Of a DNA stretch of 64,000 bases, positions 40,401-54,282 are shown in pieces. The stretch is from positions 10,864,287 to 10,928,286 of the forward strand of contig WARS01000033.1 of NCBI GenBank assembly GCA_008933995.1, given 5' to 3'. A program made the translations under genes and the position numbers. Each line of letters begins with the position of its first letter. The first letter of the stretch is position 1. Under the pieces are notes generated by a model that saw only the letters and a program-made list of their open reading frames with translations, searched no databases and was not told the DNA's origin. This stretch comes from Datnioides undecimradiatus. Its lineage: Eukaryota; Chordata; Actinopteri; Lobotiformes; Datnioididae.

Positions 40401-43400
40401 AGACTGAAATGAACCGACAGTGAGAGGAGCGGGAGGGAGACGAGGGCAAAGGAGGTTCAAGATATAAAAAGCTACGGGACAAAGTTCAGCAATGCCTTGA
40501 AGAGATCCTTGGCTTGCAACTCAAATTTTGAAGTTTTAATATTAATTCTTTAAATGTTTCTGTTGTTACAGCCGTAAAACATGGATATGGTTAATGTTGG
40601 GCCATTAGAGTTTATGCTTCATCTGTAACCAAAAATCATGAAAGAAACATTTCTTGCAGCATTTCTCTCATGACAGATCATCATGTCTGGCTTCTGACAG
40701 ACAAGAGAAAACTTTAAAAAAAAAGTTTTTCCTGTCATGAAGCAGCCGTTTGTTTCACTTACATGATTTTACTGGACAAACAAGCCACTCAATGAAACTG
40801 AGCCGTATTTCATACAAACAAGCCTGTGTTATACGGCGAGGCTGCCGAGGTAATATAATATCAGACGAGCAGACAGATTATTGCGTCCGGAGATATTTTT
40901 ATGGTCTCCACTTTGCCAGACAGAACGGCCTGATCATGTCGGAACAATAAACAAACAGCAGACGATAAAAAAGGTGTGTTGTTTACTCGGGCAGATTAAA
41001 ACGCCGCCTGCGTGAAAACCGATATGCTGTTAACGAAGAAACGGAGGAGAGAGGAGGGCAGTAAATGTGGGATGCTAATAAAAACCCACTGTGTTTTATG
41101 ACTTCCTGTTCACTCCGTTTTAATGAGGAAAGGACATAATTGGAATCCAGCTGGGAGAGGAAATGGGAGAGTGGCTCGAGGTGCTCGACGGTGCGTGCGG
41201 CGCCTTTTTGCTCATCTTGGCCGTTCCGAAGGTTTCTGATGATTCTGCGTTTGTGTGTCCTGCTGGTTGGAAGCTTGAGTCATGTGCGCTCTGATAGCCA
41301 TTCATTACTTGCCGGGGTATGAGTGTGAGCAGGTACTTGATAAAGTAAAATGTGTTTAAGGTTGAAAGCTAAAATAATTTGCTCAGTTGTAATGTTCAAA
41401 GTCCAAAAATCTCAAGTCCTCCAGTGAGTTTAGCTCCTCTCAGACAAGACTTAAAACCTGGGGCAGGTGCCGTGCTTTCATTATGATTTCCTGTACGCAT
41501 ATGTCTTTGATTTTTCACCCCCCACCCCAGTAATAACTACAGAGACAATTACCTACTGTTTTTCACTGCACTGGCAGGTCCTCTTGTAATTTATGTTCAG
41601 TCCACAGACACACTTTGCATTTTAGAGGAGTTTTTATATGTGGAGCTGCACGGCTGCACTGAGTTTCACTGGCTCTACAAAGTCAAAAGAATTTTGCTAA
41701 CCTAAGGTCAATGGGAGAAGACCAAGCGAGGGACAAGTAAATAAGCCAGCAAAGTTGGAGTTGGGTGTAAATCTGCATGTATATGCAGCAGATGAGTAAC
41801 CGGGCGGCTTGGCTTTTGTAACTGTCGTGACTCAATGTTCATTTTTTTGTGTTCTGACTTTGAATGAACTTATTCAGTTTGAGAGGATGCAGAGCTGTAA
41901 TGATTTCTTTAATTCCCGTGGTTCCTTGTTGTCACAGTGCTGCTCTCCCTGTCAGCAGTTATTTTCATGAACATGAGCACACATAAAAAGAAAGTTAGAG
42001 AGCTGTTGACTCATATGTTGTAAAAGCATAGAAATCTGCAGTCTCCGAGACAGCTCCCCAAACAGGAGAGAAAAATCTGATATACTAAAGATATACTAAA
42101 CTGAACTCCAGTGAATTACCTTGTGCTGGGCTGGCTGTAATCCGCATTTAAGTGTGCATGCGTAGCTGCTGTGCTCTCAACAACCGCAGCAGCCGTTGCA
42201 GCAGTAGTCGTAGCGGTGCTTGCAGCAGTAGTCGTACACGTCCTGTTGCTGCTATTACACCGCTCCTCAGGCCCGGGAGCTGGCATGGAGTCGACGGAAC
42301 AGATACTGGAGCGTGAGGAGATCTCGCTGTGACTGGAGTCCGACAGGTTGTCCGCCTTACCAGCCGGTAGGAGGCTGTAACCTGGAGCAACATGGAGGAC
42401 GTTAACACATGTGAAGTAAAGTGCACATTATAATAATGAAGAAAGTAAGAAAAGGGCAGAAAACAAAGATAAAGTAAAGAGAAATGACGAGCAACGTTCG
42501 ATCATAGCGACCTTTTCCCTAAAGCACCTTCCAGTAGAAGGTGCTGAGGTGAGGAGGGCGCAACATCCCCTGTCCCCTCCCCACCACTGAGCTGTGGCCT
42601 GTCTGGCAACACTGAATGATATTTTTGCCCTGAGTGGCTGTGATGAGTATTTTAATCAAACCCTGGCAGTATTAGTGTGTAGCTCTTCCAAACTGCTGTG
42701 CATCAGTTTCTTAGGGAATAATAAATAACCAATGCACTTTAAATCAATCAGGAGCAAAAACATCAATGAATCACCTCTGGTCTCAGAATACGGGGAGACA
42801 AACTGATGTTTGTGATCCCTTTTTAATAGCAAATACTAAAAAAAACAACACTGCTAACTCAGAGAGCAACACTCATCTTTGTCTCTTTGTCATGTATAGT
42901 CATTTCCATGAATGCTTACGCAGCACAGGAGGTGGTTTAAGAACCCGTTAGGCCATAAAGTCACAGTACAACCATTTCTAAAATGTGCAGATGAACGTCA
43001 ACAGAGTCTCTGAATTGTGTTGAAAAGCCTGAAAGACAAGACCTGCACTTCTCTCTCACTCACCCTCAACACAATGAGTTGTTTTTGCTACATTTGGATG
43101 TTTGTTGACTTGGCAACACTGAAATCAAACACTGGGAAGAACTCAGAGAACAAACTGTAATCATCTTTTTAATCTGCTATGGATGTTTGCTATGACAACT
43201 CCTGTCACCTTTCACCAACTGATGGTGGACATGAGACTCTTTCCTCTCAACTACTACTCAACAACCTCTCGACTTGTTTTTTTGTTTTTAACATGAAATC
43301 TCTTTCATGTGTGACTGAAACACAATCGATCATCAACCTCTGGCAAAAATTCACACCACTAATACTTAATATTTTATCTACAAATCAGTGTTTTAACACA

Positions 43401-46400
43401 AATAAGTAGATGAATCAGTTCTCGCTCTCTCTCTTGTCAGACAGTCTTTCTCCTGCTGTGTCTGTCCCTGCAGAGCCAAAGGAAGGGGTTGGGGCTGAAC
43501 GACCTCCTGGCTCTTTGTTCTGCATCTTGTCTCTCATCCTGAGGTGAGGAGGGCGCAACATCCCCTGTCCCCTCCCCACCACTGAGCTGTGGCCTGTCTG
43601 CCATTGGCCTCTCCCTGGACCGACTCCTTTCCCTCAGTATCCTGAAGGGCGACAACAGCCTCGTCCTGATGGGGGTCTCTGGGGGTTTGGGTCTCATTTG
43701 CTGGGGTTGGGAGAGGGGTGACAGAGTCATGGGTCCCAACCCTGGCAGACTGGGGGATGACTCAGTGTGGGCCATGGGATGCACCCCATGCCTACCTGTC
43801 CTTCCTGTTCTTACCCTCCGTTGCATTAGCCCTGTATCTGCCTGTGCACCCTGGTTGTTCTGCTGCCTGGACCTCCCTCTCTGAACTGTCTCTGCCTCCT
43901 CCTGTGTCATCTTCTCTTCCTCCTTTTCAACTTCACTTCCCTTCTCTTGCTCCTCCTCCTCTGCCTCATTCTCTCTCTCTCTGCTACTCTCTTGGCTGTG
44001 CTGTCTGGTCATCAGCAGGATCCTTTTGTGGAGGAGAGCCCCACCTATTCCGTAGCTGCGCAGACTGACAGTGCCGGCCTTCGTGCTGGCGTCGCTGGTC
44101 AGTGACGAAGAAGATCCCGACAGGTTCATCTGGCTTGAGTTCTGGGACTTGGCCACGCCTCCCACTGAAAAGGAGGGAAGGAGAAGGACTTTCATTCAAC
44201 TGGGAACAAAGAGATGTTTGGAGAAGACGCTCATCTCAGCCACTAAAACATGCAAAATCTTTGAAGTTTTCATGTGTAAAATTAAGCATGTATTGACTTC
44301 TGGACATAAATGCACCGGGATTTACAAAAGATAGTTTAAAAGTAACTCAGGAAGATTATTATTAGTGTGTCAGAACTCTGCTTGGAGATGACTGTCTTAC
44401 TCCTCTTCACTAAGTGTAACCTTCCTCAGATAAAAGCGCACAGGGTGAAAAGTTTCTGCAGCACACCTTTGCGTGGGGAGCCCTGCGGCGACACCGTGGG
44501 GCTGGAGTGAAGGGAGGAGATGGTGGAGACGGTGTCATCAGATGGTCTCTTGGTGCTCCACTCCTCTGATGGGTTCACTGGAGGTTTCTTCATCACCTGG
44601 GGAGAGTTGGAGTCTGGAGAAGAACAAACAGTGAGATAAAAAGGCGGCAGAAAAGTTTATCATCCTGGGAGTCGTGATATATATGAAGAAACTCAGAAGT
44701 GGGGGTAAGGGTTTTATCAGTGTAGACAGACAGAAGACAGGACGATTAAAATGAAACACTACAGATGAGACTTAACTAATATGAATATATAGTGGAGCTC
44801 AGGGTACTCACTTGGTGTGCCTATGTCCTTGGCAGTGCTCTTCTTCCTCAGGGGGTTCAGTGGGACCTGGACCTGTAGGACTTGTGACACCCTGTTTTGT
44901 GTTTTCCCCGAGGGCAGAGCCGACCGCAGAGACACTGGAGACATGTCTGACTTGGTGGATCTTCTCTCGCTCAAGTTCTTTGACACTACAACCACAGGGA
45001 GACAGAAGACAACAACCCGCATAATTAAAATGACATTACTTCAAAATTTGACCATTCGTATCCACTGCTCAGTGTGAAGGAAAAGATTTCCTTAAATATT
45101 TCATGTTACAACTATATGACAGACATATAGTGATTGATTTACATCAATGTCAGATGTTTTTAGATGTGTACCAGAGTGGAGAAATGTTTTCCAAGCTTTT
45201 TGTTCAATCGATAAAGCTTTCAAGATCTACCTAAATGTGATTTTTTTAAATTATATCACATTTTGGTTCAAGATTTTCCCTAACCTGAGCTGAAACCATG
45301 CAGCAGATCTGTCTTGCAGAGGCTGAAAGCCCAATTACCACATTACCAGTATCACTTCACCATGCTGCCACTCCTTGGCATCCCCCAACAATAAGATGAG
45401 GAAGAATTTGATTGTTACCTAATAAACCAAAATTGAGTTTTAGCAGAATCACTCTTGTTAAGTTCTCATGTAGGTTGTGCTGGCACGCTAAGAATAGAAG
45501 ACAAGTGCACATCTTTGGGATCACGTGTGTACTGCAGGAGCTACGAACTGACTGGACAATCAAACCCTGTACTTTTCTGCCAGACATGTGCACTAGGTGG
45601 CAGTGCAAGCCAGAATTACAAATGTACCCTGGTTAAACAGTCAAGTTTATACTGCCAAACAAACAAATATAAACAAAAAAACACTAAAAGCATTTTTCCA
45701 GCACTTACATTCCAACAGTTTAACCCTACATATTGAGCCGTACTAAAATACTTTAAAGTGCATCCACACAATATTAAAAATGCTTTGAATAATGCCAGTT
45801 AAAATCTATAAAATAATTTTTATTTATGATTTACTGATACGTGTGTGTGTGTGTGTATGTTACTCACAGGTAGTGTAGGATGGCTCACACTGCAGGGACA
45901 TGATTTGGTGCTTCTCCTCGTCCGTCTCCACGGTCAGGTTGGACAGGTACTGCTTCACCTTTCTGGCCATCTGAGCGTCTTCGTACAGCTTCTTGGCGTT
46001 GAGAAGCGAGCTGCGACGAACTCGCTTCTTATGGGCGCCGCCCTGCACATCCAGCATGTTGGAGTTGGTGCTGCCCTGACTCAAAGACCTAATAAAGAGG
46101 AAGAGGGAGGGAGGAAGAAGAGGGAAGAAAGGAAAGGGGAGGAGGATAATGAGGACAGAAGTGAACAGAGTAAAAGATGGATAATGGGATGTGGAGGAAA
46201 TTTAAAGAGGTGTGAGAATTGGGGAAATGTTGATGGATAAGCAAAAGATGGTGGATTGAAAAAGAAGATAGTGGGAAATAAAAGAAGACAGGAACAGAGG
46301 AAATGCACATGGTATAAAGATAGAAAACAAAAAGATTGAAAAAGGGAGGAAGAATGGCAAACAACGATCAGTCCGATCAGCAACAAAACAGGCATAAAGC

Positions 46401-49400
46401 CAATGCTTTCTTATCAAATCGTCTGCTATAAAATCTGTATGTCTGCCTTTGTGTTGGAGCATAGCATTTTAAAACAGGACCATGCAACTGGGAGGGAGTC
46501 AGCTCTCGCTCATGTGCCATGCTATCACAGTACAAAACATTCTGTCAGATGGAGGCAAAAAGGGTTAGGAAACAAAAGATGCACAAGATTCGATATGGGG
46601 AATATTATGCCAGGATGCAGATATGAACAAACACCAAACCTGAGTCAAATAGTACCTGTTAATATCTCTAATGGTTTGTCTGCCGTGCTGGGTTTAATGC
46701 TAGTCACTGACCTTGTGAATTGCAGCTGACAACAACAAAAAGTTCATTTACTAAGTGATCTGGAGCTTTGGATCATCATCAGATTGAGATCTGAAGTGGT
46801 ACGGATGTTGGTGCAAGCTTAGGATGCACTTGGTAGCTGTAGACGCTTGGTGGCAGCAGAGTGCTTAGGTACTTACTAACAGAGTACTTACTACTTAGGA
46901 TAATTTACTCTTTGCCAACAATGTGATTTGCAGCGGCACAGGGGCCCTGTCTGCATTCTCAGTTGATGACCTTAAAACTTTAGCTATAATATGATACTAA
47001 AAAAAAAGCATTTTAAAAACCGTAACTTAATACACAAAACACGCAAGACAGAAAACTGTATTCACAAAAGGCTGTCAGAGCACTGAGCTGAACTAATCGC
47101 CGACTGAACGTCTACAATTCCATGACTCTGTCGGCTGGCGGAGGTCATGTGATATGACCAAGGGCTTTTGTTGAGCTACTAAAGGGACCTTAATATGAGA
47201 GTTTTACGACAAGACGAGAACACTTCTTTCCACTGTGTACTTGAACACTGATGAACAACAATAAATTTGAACCTGAACTAACAGTAAATGCAAGAAATCT
47301 CAAATTCTTTAATGCCTCCTACCACTATGTGAATGTGGTTAGACCTTCTTGGTAAAAACAAACATGATTTCAAGTTACTATATGACTCAAACATACAATC
47401 TGATAAACAGGGCAAACAGTTAATGGGTCAATGATGGACTTCAGTTTGGTTCAGGTGAATAGGCACTGCAAATGGAAGGGTTAATCACACACAAGCACAG
47501 GCAGACACATGTACACTCAGATAGTGTGTGGAGGGGGGCATGCAGAGCTTATGATGGTGGGGGATGCAGGGCGGATGGAATTTCTGCTGGTCCAGACTGA
47601 AACAGGATGAAATCGGTACCAGGACAAACTTACCCTAAACTCTTCCACCTCTTCTTCCTGCAAGCAAGAGGCGTGAAGATTGAAGCGTGACTTAAAGACA
47701 AGTTCAGGGTCGGGGTGGACAAGACTATGTAGTGGTCATGCCACAACAAACAAACAGGAAATGATTGGCGATGGGACGACACCAGACATATGACATCTCC
47801 CCATATCAACCTGAAGAGTGTGTGTCATGGCCTTGTGCATCACACTCTCCTGAAACCAGGTCGCTGTGTCACCTTTTGGGGTTTCTGAAAATGTTTTGTC
47901 ACGTATGATGTGATGTTGAACAAGAGTTTTTAAGTCAAAAGTAAAAGTCTGACATCTTGAGCTTGCAGTATGAAGGAAGTGCCTGCGGGGGTCAGTCATG
48001 CACTGCAGCAGCAACAGACTGTGACCAACGCACACAAACTGAGTGATGTGAACTACACACTGTGGTTGGCATCAATTCTACCTCACTTTCTGTCAGTCCA
48101 TGCCTTGAACCCTTGTTGCATTACGTCCCAGCTGAGGGTTGCAATCTGACCAACAAGAGCCATGAACTGGACAGGAAGTGAACGGGACCAGATCGAACCA
48201 GACCGCCAGTGTGTACCTGATCCTGTGGGTGAAGGATCCAGGTTGGCTGGTGGAGGTACGGTGCATTTCCCTTTTTGCTCACATTTGTATCTTCTGTGTT
48301 AACAGTGTCTTTTCTAAAACCTGTGTTCTTGCCTCCTCTTTCTGAGAAGTGACAATTTGCTACAGTCTGGCTGATGGAAAACAGGAAGAGTCAGTTTCAT
48401 AGATACACACAACTGAACGGACATAATAACTAGGTATCTACTAAGTGACTGTGAATTTACTTTCTTGTCAACAAAATAGTAAATCTATAGTTAATTGGGT
48501 CCTGTGACGATCTCTCAGCCACCTCGAGCTGCCTTTCCCACCACACAAGATGTAGATTTTGTAGACATTAGCCAGTGACGCTCTATGCTTTCCTTACTCT
48601 ATTAGGGAGAATTTCTGGACATTACACTTTTGAAAATAGCTAATTAAAGGCCCATATATGGGTTTTAAGTGATCCGTATCCATGAAACTCGCAGCTTTAA
48701 GTTGAAGAAAAACTGGTAGAGAATAAAAGGTTCTGAGGACTCATCGCATCAAAAACAACCAACCTCTGTCTGAACATGAGGGCCGGGTCCATGTTGGCTG
48801 AGGTCAAGCGCACCACATGTCTGATCTCCTTGGCGATCATCCTTAGCTTCTCAAAGTTCACGAGACCGTCGACACTGGAGTCGTTGCCTGAGAGGACAAG
48901 TAAAAATACAAAACACACATAAAAACAGTGAGTGTGAGTCAGCTGTCAGATTTATAAGAGATAATTCATATTTTGGGACATTTGCAGGATGGCAACAACA
49001 TTTCTAGGGGGACTCTTCAAAGTAAAACTCTCCTTGTTCTGGTCTCTTTCTTGTCATTCCACTAGGAGATCAAAGTGGTGTCGGCCTTTCATACTGAGTC
49101 ATGTTAGGCCATATCAGAATTTTTAGCAACTTGCACAGTTAGAGAAACTTTCTCTTCTATTCCTATCATCGCTGTAGATTTAAGAGAAGCGACCTTGAGG
49201 AGAAGTCAGTTTACATATTGTTGACCTGACTCTGTGATATCTTAAAAGGCAAGAAGAGGAAACACTTAGCAGAAGTAAACCTCCTGAGTGAGACTGAAAT
49301 TGACTTTCAGTGCAACACAGAGGAAGCTGAGGACTTTATACTGCACAACATGACATGTCGACTTACAGAAAAGGCCTCAGTATTTTTTATCTTTTACACA

Positions 49401-52400
49401 ATTCATGGACATGTAGCCACATGTGCTAAGGGTCGCTAACACACAAAAACAGGCACATCAAGAAGTCATCTACCTTCATGTAAGAAAGTGAGATCCTTCT
49501 TGACCACGGGGAACAGAGGGATGATGGGTGGTTGCATGCTCTGGCTGCTCAGGATGTTTCGGTACTTGGCCATGTTCCTGGATGGGTCGAAGACGTCCTG
49601 CAGGTCTCCAAACAGCTTCTCGTACTTACTGGGCAACTTCTCCCACGAGCTCCGCAGCCGAGCCACTGGTGCCAAGTTAAGGCCGCTACAGGAGGGAGGA
49701 AAGAGGTGCAAGGAGGGTAGGAGAGGCATACCGGGGAGGAAGAGATACATAGGTTATAGCAGGATGAAAGGAGGGGGAGGACAGAGGTAGGAATGTGGTG
49801 TTTAGTTTGAGTGTTTATATTTAAAACATACCATACATCCCAATTAAACTCTATAGTGGCATTTGCTGTATTACCACTTCTCAAGTTAACAATCTCCAGT
49901 TAGTGAGGTCTTCACTTTCCAGAGCAGAAGACCCCTTGAGGCAATGTCATCTCTGAGCAGACTCATTTAGACAGCTGATAATTATGACTGGCACAGCATT
50001 TATTTCTGCTCTCGTCTTTCATTATCTTCCCAGTTCCTGTCTCTTTCTCTTTGCCTCATCAACTGTCCATCCCTCCACTGCTGCTGCTTCTCTCCGTCTG
50101 TACCTTCCTCATTTTTTTTTTGTTTTTCGGTAAAGTTCTTTTTTTACATCTTATATTGAAATCTGTCTCTTCATTTCTGAACTCACCACATTTACTACTT
50201 TCCTTTATTTTAGAACACTTTACTGCAGACACTGCAAACTGGCATCTCTTTTAAAAATAGAGCAGGGTGTGTGCTCTATAAAACACTATGGAGAACCCTG
50301 CATCAACCCTGTTATCTTTCTTTATACACTCTCACAGCAGCAACGCTGCAACACTGCTGTCACCAGGCAGGTTATGCACCAGAGAGCCATATGTGCAACA
50401 CATCGCGCTGCAAGGAGGAGTGTAAAGTGATACGGGGGTCAGCCGTGAGCAGACAATCACTGTACTGCTCAGCTCTTTTAACTGTGAATCTAGATCTAAA
50501 AGGAACCAAAGTGACACAAGACTAGCTTAGCATGAGTGAGACTCTTCACATGGATTCTTGGTACTGTATATGAAGAAAAAAGTCAAGAGAAGCTTGTGAT
50601 GAAAACTATAATTACTTCAATTAAAATTATAAATTAATTAAAATCTATTAGAGCTACAGTTATAGTTATTGCAGAACTGTACCCTCACGCATTTGTATTT
50701 AAATATATGCATTTAAACGTAGACAATCCTTTCTGATTATTTATACTATAGATTGAAAAGAGCAAGCTGCAAAACAAACTTGTCTAAGCAACCTATTAAG
50801 CAGGCTGAGCTACAGAGGGAACATGACGTGCTGTTTTTGAATAATTACTCTCGGGACTGGGACACTGTTGCAGCAGTAAATGAGCAAATATGGAGCAAGA
50901 AGTAGGAGATGTCGAGTGGCATCATCTCCACACGGTCTGTTAGTATGTATGTATAAAAAATAATTAGTTTAACTTAATCATAGTCAGGATGCACAACAGA
51001 GGCTTTGCAGCAGAGTTCATCCTCTGCTCTCATTAAAAGACTCTATAGGATTCAGAACATCCTTTATTTTAGCATTTTATAAAAGTATGAAGCAGTTTTC
51101 TTCACTTTTTAAAAAAATGGGTTTTTTTTTGAAAGATCTTCAACCAGCAAACTGACAGATAATTTCCTATAAACCCTCAGTCTCAGGTGTCTTTGTAAGG
51201 TGTTGTCTGTTCAAGCCATTAAAGGCATATATATTAGATAAGTCACACGGCTGTGTTTATTGGTTCTTGTTTGTGTTAATAAAAGTTGTGGATCTTAAAA
51301 ACCTCCTGTAGATCTAACATTCCCACAGACTGAGAAGATGCTACAGTATATAAAATAGTGTCATCTGCATAAAAAGGTAATTTAGGATTTTATTTTTTAA
51401 TTTTGCAGATGATCAAATATATCTGGAGCAGAAACAGAAGCGGTCCTGAAACAGAATCATGGCATTATTTGAAAGGGCAACTGCTCAGACCGACAGAAGC
51501 CTCTAAGTCTTGTTAAATAATGGATAAATGCAGGGATAACTACATATCCACAGAGAAAAAAAACCCAAAATACACAAGCGCAGAACACACTTGTATGCAG
51601 ATGTTGGGGAGTTTAAGTTAATAAATAAAATACATTTTAAGCCATGGAGTTTCTTCCTTCATGTGGGTTTTATCCCTTATAGAACGACCACAGTTCACAC
51701 CATTGTCTACTCACTCAAACAGCAATCGAGAGCCAAAACCACAGAGGCCAGAGGGAATTAACAACAGCAACAAACAATAAGTGTAGCTGCTGCTATGGGA
51801 CTCTTGGGATGCTGTAAGGTTGCTGAGGCAGAGTCTGTGTGGTTTGGGAGAATCAGGGCTGATTCAGTGAGCTAGCAGGGAAAGAGGAGGAGGCAAGGGA
51901 GGTTTCTCCTGAGGACGTGTGGAAGGAGACGAATGGCCAGAGCTCATGTGGCAAAAAAAGCAGTAAAGCAAGCCGACTCCTGTCTCTAACGCTGCTATTT
52001 TACTACAGCTGAGGCAAAAATGAGGAAAATGATGAAACACTGAATCACTATCCTCAATTAAGGAAGCCTAGATACACAGAAACTCTTATAGCAGCGTCTA
52101 CATTGATCCCACCTGATGATGGCGAACATGGAGTTGAAGTTCTTGCACTCTCTGCAGTGCAGGGCGATCTTGATGAAGTGTTTGATGGTCTTCATCCTCT
52201 TCAGGGCGTTGGGTTCCTTCAGGATCTCCGTGGCAACCCAGAAGGTTTCCTGGTTTATTACCTCCTCAAACTGTTTCAGATTACCACTTCCCGTTGAGGA
52301 GTCCAGTTTAAATAAATCATCTACGTACCTAGAAACCACAAGAGACAACTTAACAGTGTACAACAATTTCTTCACAGTTCAAGAAAAAACTCTCCAAGAT

Positions 52401-54250
52401 TCTGTGATGTTCGATCTTCCACCGGTAGTTTTATTTCCTTTTATTTTCTCTCCTTTTAATCTTTTGTTCTTTCACCATAAAGCATTTTTAAAAGTGTGTT
52501 TTTAAAAATTGCCACACACCTAAAGTTACTAAGGTCCAAAGAACCAAAAACAAAATGACATACTCTGTGGACTCGATGTTCCTGAAGAGCTCAAAGTCTC
52601 TCATGGAGAGCTGAGCGGCAACTTCCATTGTGCTGAGCTGTAACAGAGAGATCTGACTCTCTCTAAGGAGATCCTGGGCATCCTCATCTGAACACAACGT
52701 CTCCGTCTCCATATTGTTCTTCAGGTAGTATCTACAGGGTGCAGAACAGAGGGAAAGATGATAAGACATGGGGGTTGGAGCACTGGATTTTACTATAGCT
52801 AAGTAAAAACACAAAGTTTAACAAGGTAAAGAGTTAAAGTTTTACTGGTCCTGTAGGAATTAGAGACATGAAGATCACAATGCAATGAAGGCGTTAAGAA
52901 ACTATATTCCTGCTATTCTCCTATTATCTTCTCACAGTATTCATCTGCATGATTCTTCAATAATCCCAGACTTCTCTTTTTAAATTATAAAACCTAAAAA
53001 AAAGTGTAATATCTGAGAAACCCCATGAGTAACAAAAAAAGAAAAGAGGACCAAGAAAGTAAAATACTTTGAAAGCGATGTCATCTCCGTGTATTTTTAG
53101 AGCAGCAGGTAACTAGATCTGCAGTATCCTCAGATGCTTTAATATAGACTGCAGAGGTAGACAGGTGGGTGGACAGGATCCAGTTTTTCAACCATCTGTA
53201 ACTTTCTGCATATCTTAAAAAAAACAAAAAACTGGATAAATCTCTTGAATGTTCCTCTCATTCACATTTCATCTTAAAGGGACACATTTCCTGTCTCCAA
53301 CTTAAGATTAGTTTTGGGAAAGGGAATGGATACTCTGTTAGTATTGATAGATTACAGCTATATTTTACCTTGGGGTAAAGAAGGGTAAAGACAGAGTGAG
53401 AGGGGAGAGAGGGGCACTCAGCAAAAAGGGAGGTAAGAAAGACGACAGATACATGAGTGAGGGGGAAAAAGCCATTTCTCTTAAGACTTGATCTCCAACA
53501 GTTTTCTGGGAGAGCTTCCAGCAGCAGGTCATCTCTCTTAGCTCGTTATGTGCTTCTGTGTTTATAAATCTAAAACCTCTACCCACACCCCCCCACTTCC
53601 ACTCTAATGGAGCCGTAATGTGGTCATCTAAGAATGCATCACCTTAGCGCCCTGTACCTTCAGCCCTCAGGGATACAGTGCTGGCATATATGTCACTCTA
53701 AAGTGCCCTCTGTGACTCTTCCAGAAGAGTTGGAGAGAAGAGCAGCGAGCAAGAGGAGATGTGTGGACGTGAGAATGCAAAATCAAGCTTTACATACATT
53801 TAAGATAAAGGCCAAGGCTTGTTTCACACTCAGAAAGAGGTGGCAACTGTTTTCAGAGCTCAAAAACAGGCTTCATTGAGGGCTGCATGTACAGATTAAG
53901 ATTTGAGACATTTTTGGAAGAACCTATAAACACACCAAATTAACATAAGTTGAGAAGAAGTGAGAGGAGAGGAGGAGAGGGGGTGAAGGCGGGGGGGGTC
54001 ATGTAGAGAGGAAAGGAGAGAAGTGTAGATGAGATGACAACAGACAAGTAAAGAAGCAGATATAAGGGGAAACGCTACAAACATTAGAGGAGAGGAGTGG
54101 AGTGAGAGGAGACCTTTAACTAATTCATTAACCTTAGTTTTCTCAAGTAAATAAAAAAACATGAATGAAAGAAGACTAAGTTAGTGATGGAAAAAGTTGT
54201 GCACTGCAACTGGATCCAATCCAGTGGATGGCCACTGGTGGGTTTTGTGT

Positions 54251-54282
<32 letters not shown>

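Noticed and set aside
43669-44068. Two overlapping plus-strand frames (71 and 116 codons)
   Set aside because: They are antisense shadows of the alternative rapgef6 exon, with no start context or protein similarity of their own.
46081-46462. Minus-strand frames of 86-104 codons rich in Phe, Leu and Ser
   Set aside because: They run through the long pyrimidine tract before the acceptor at 46088.
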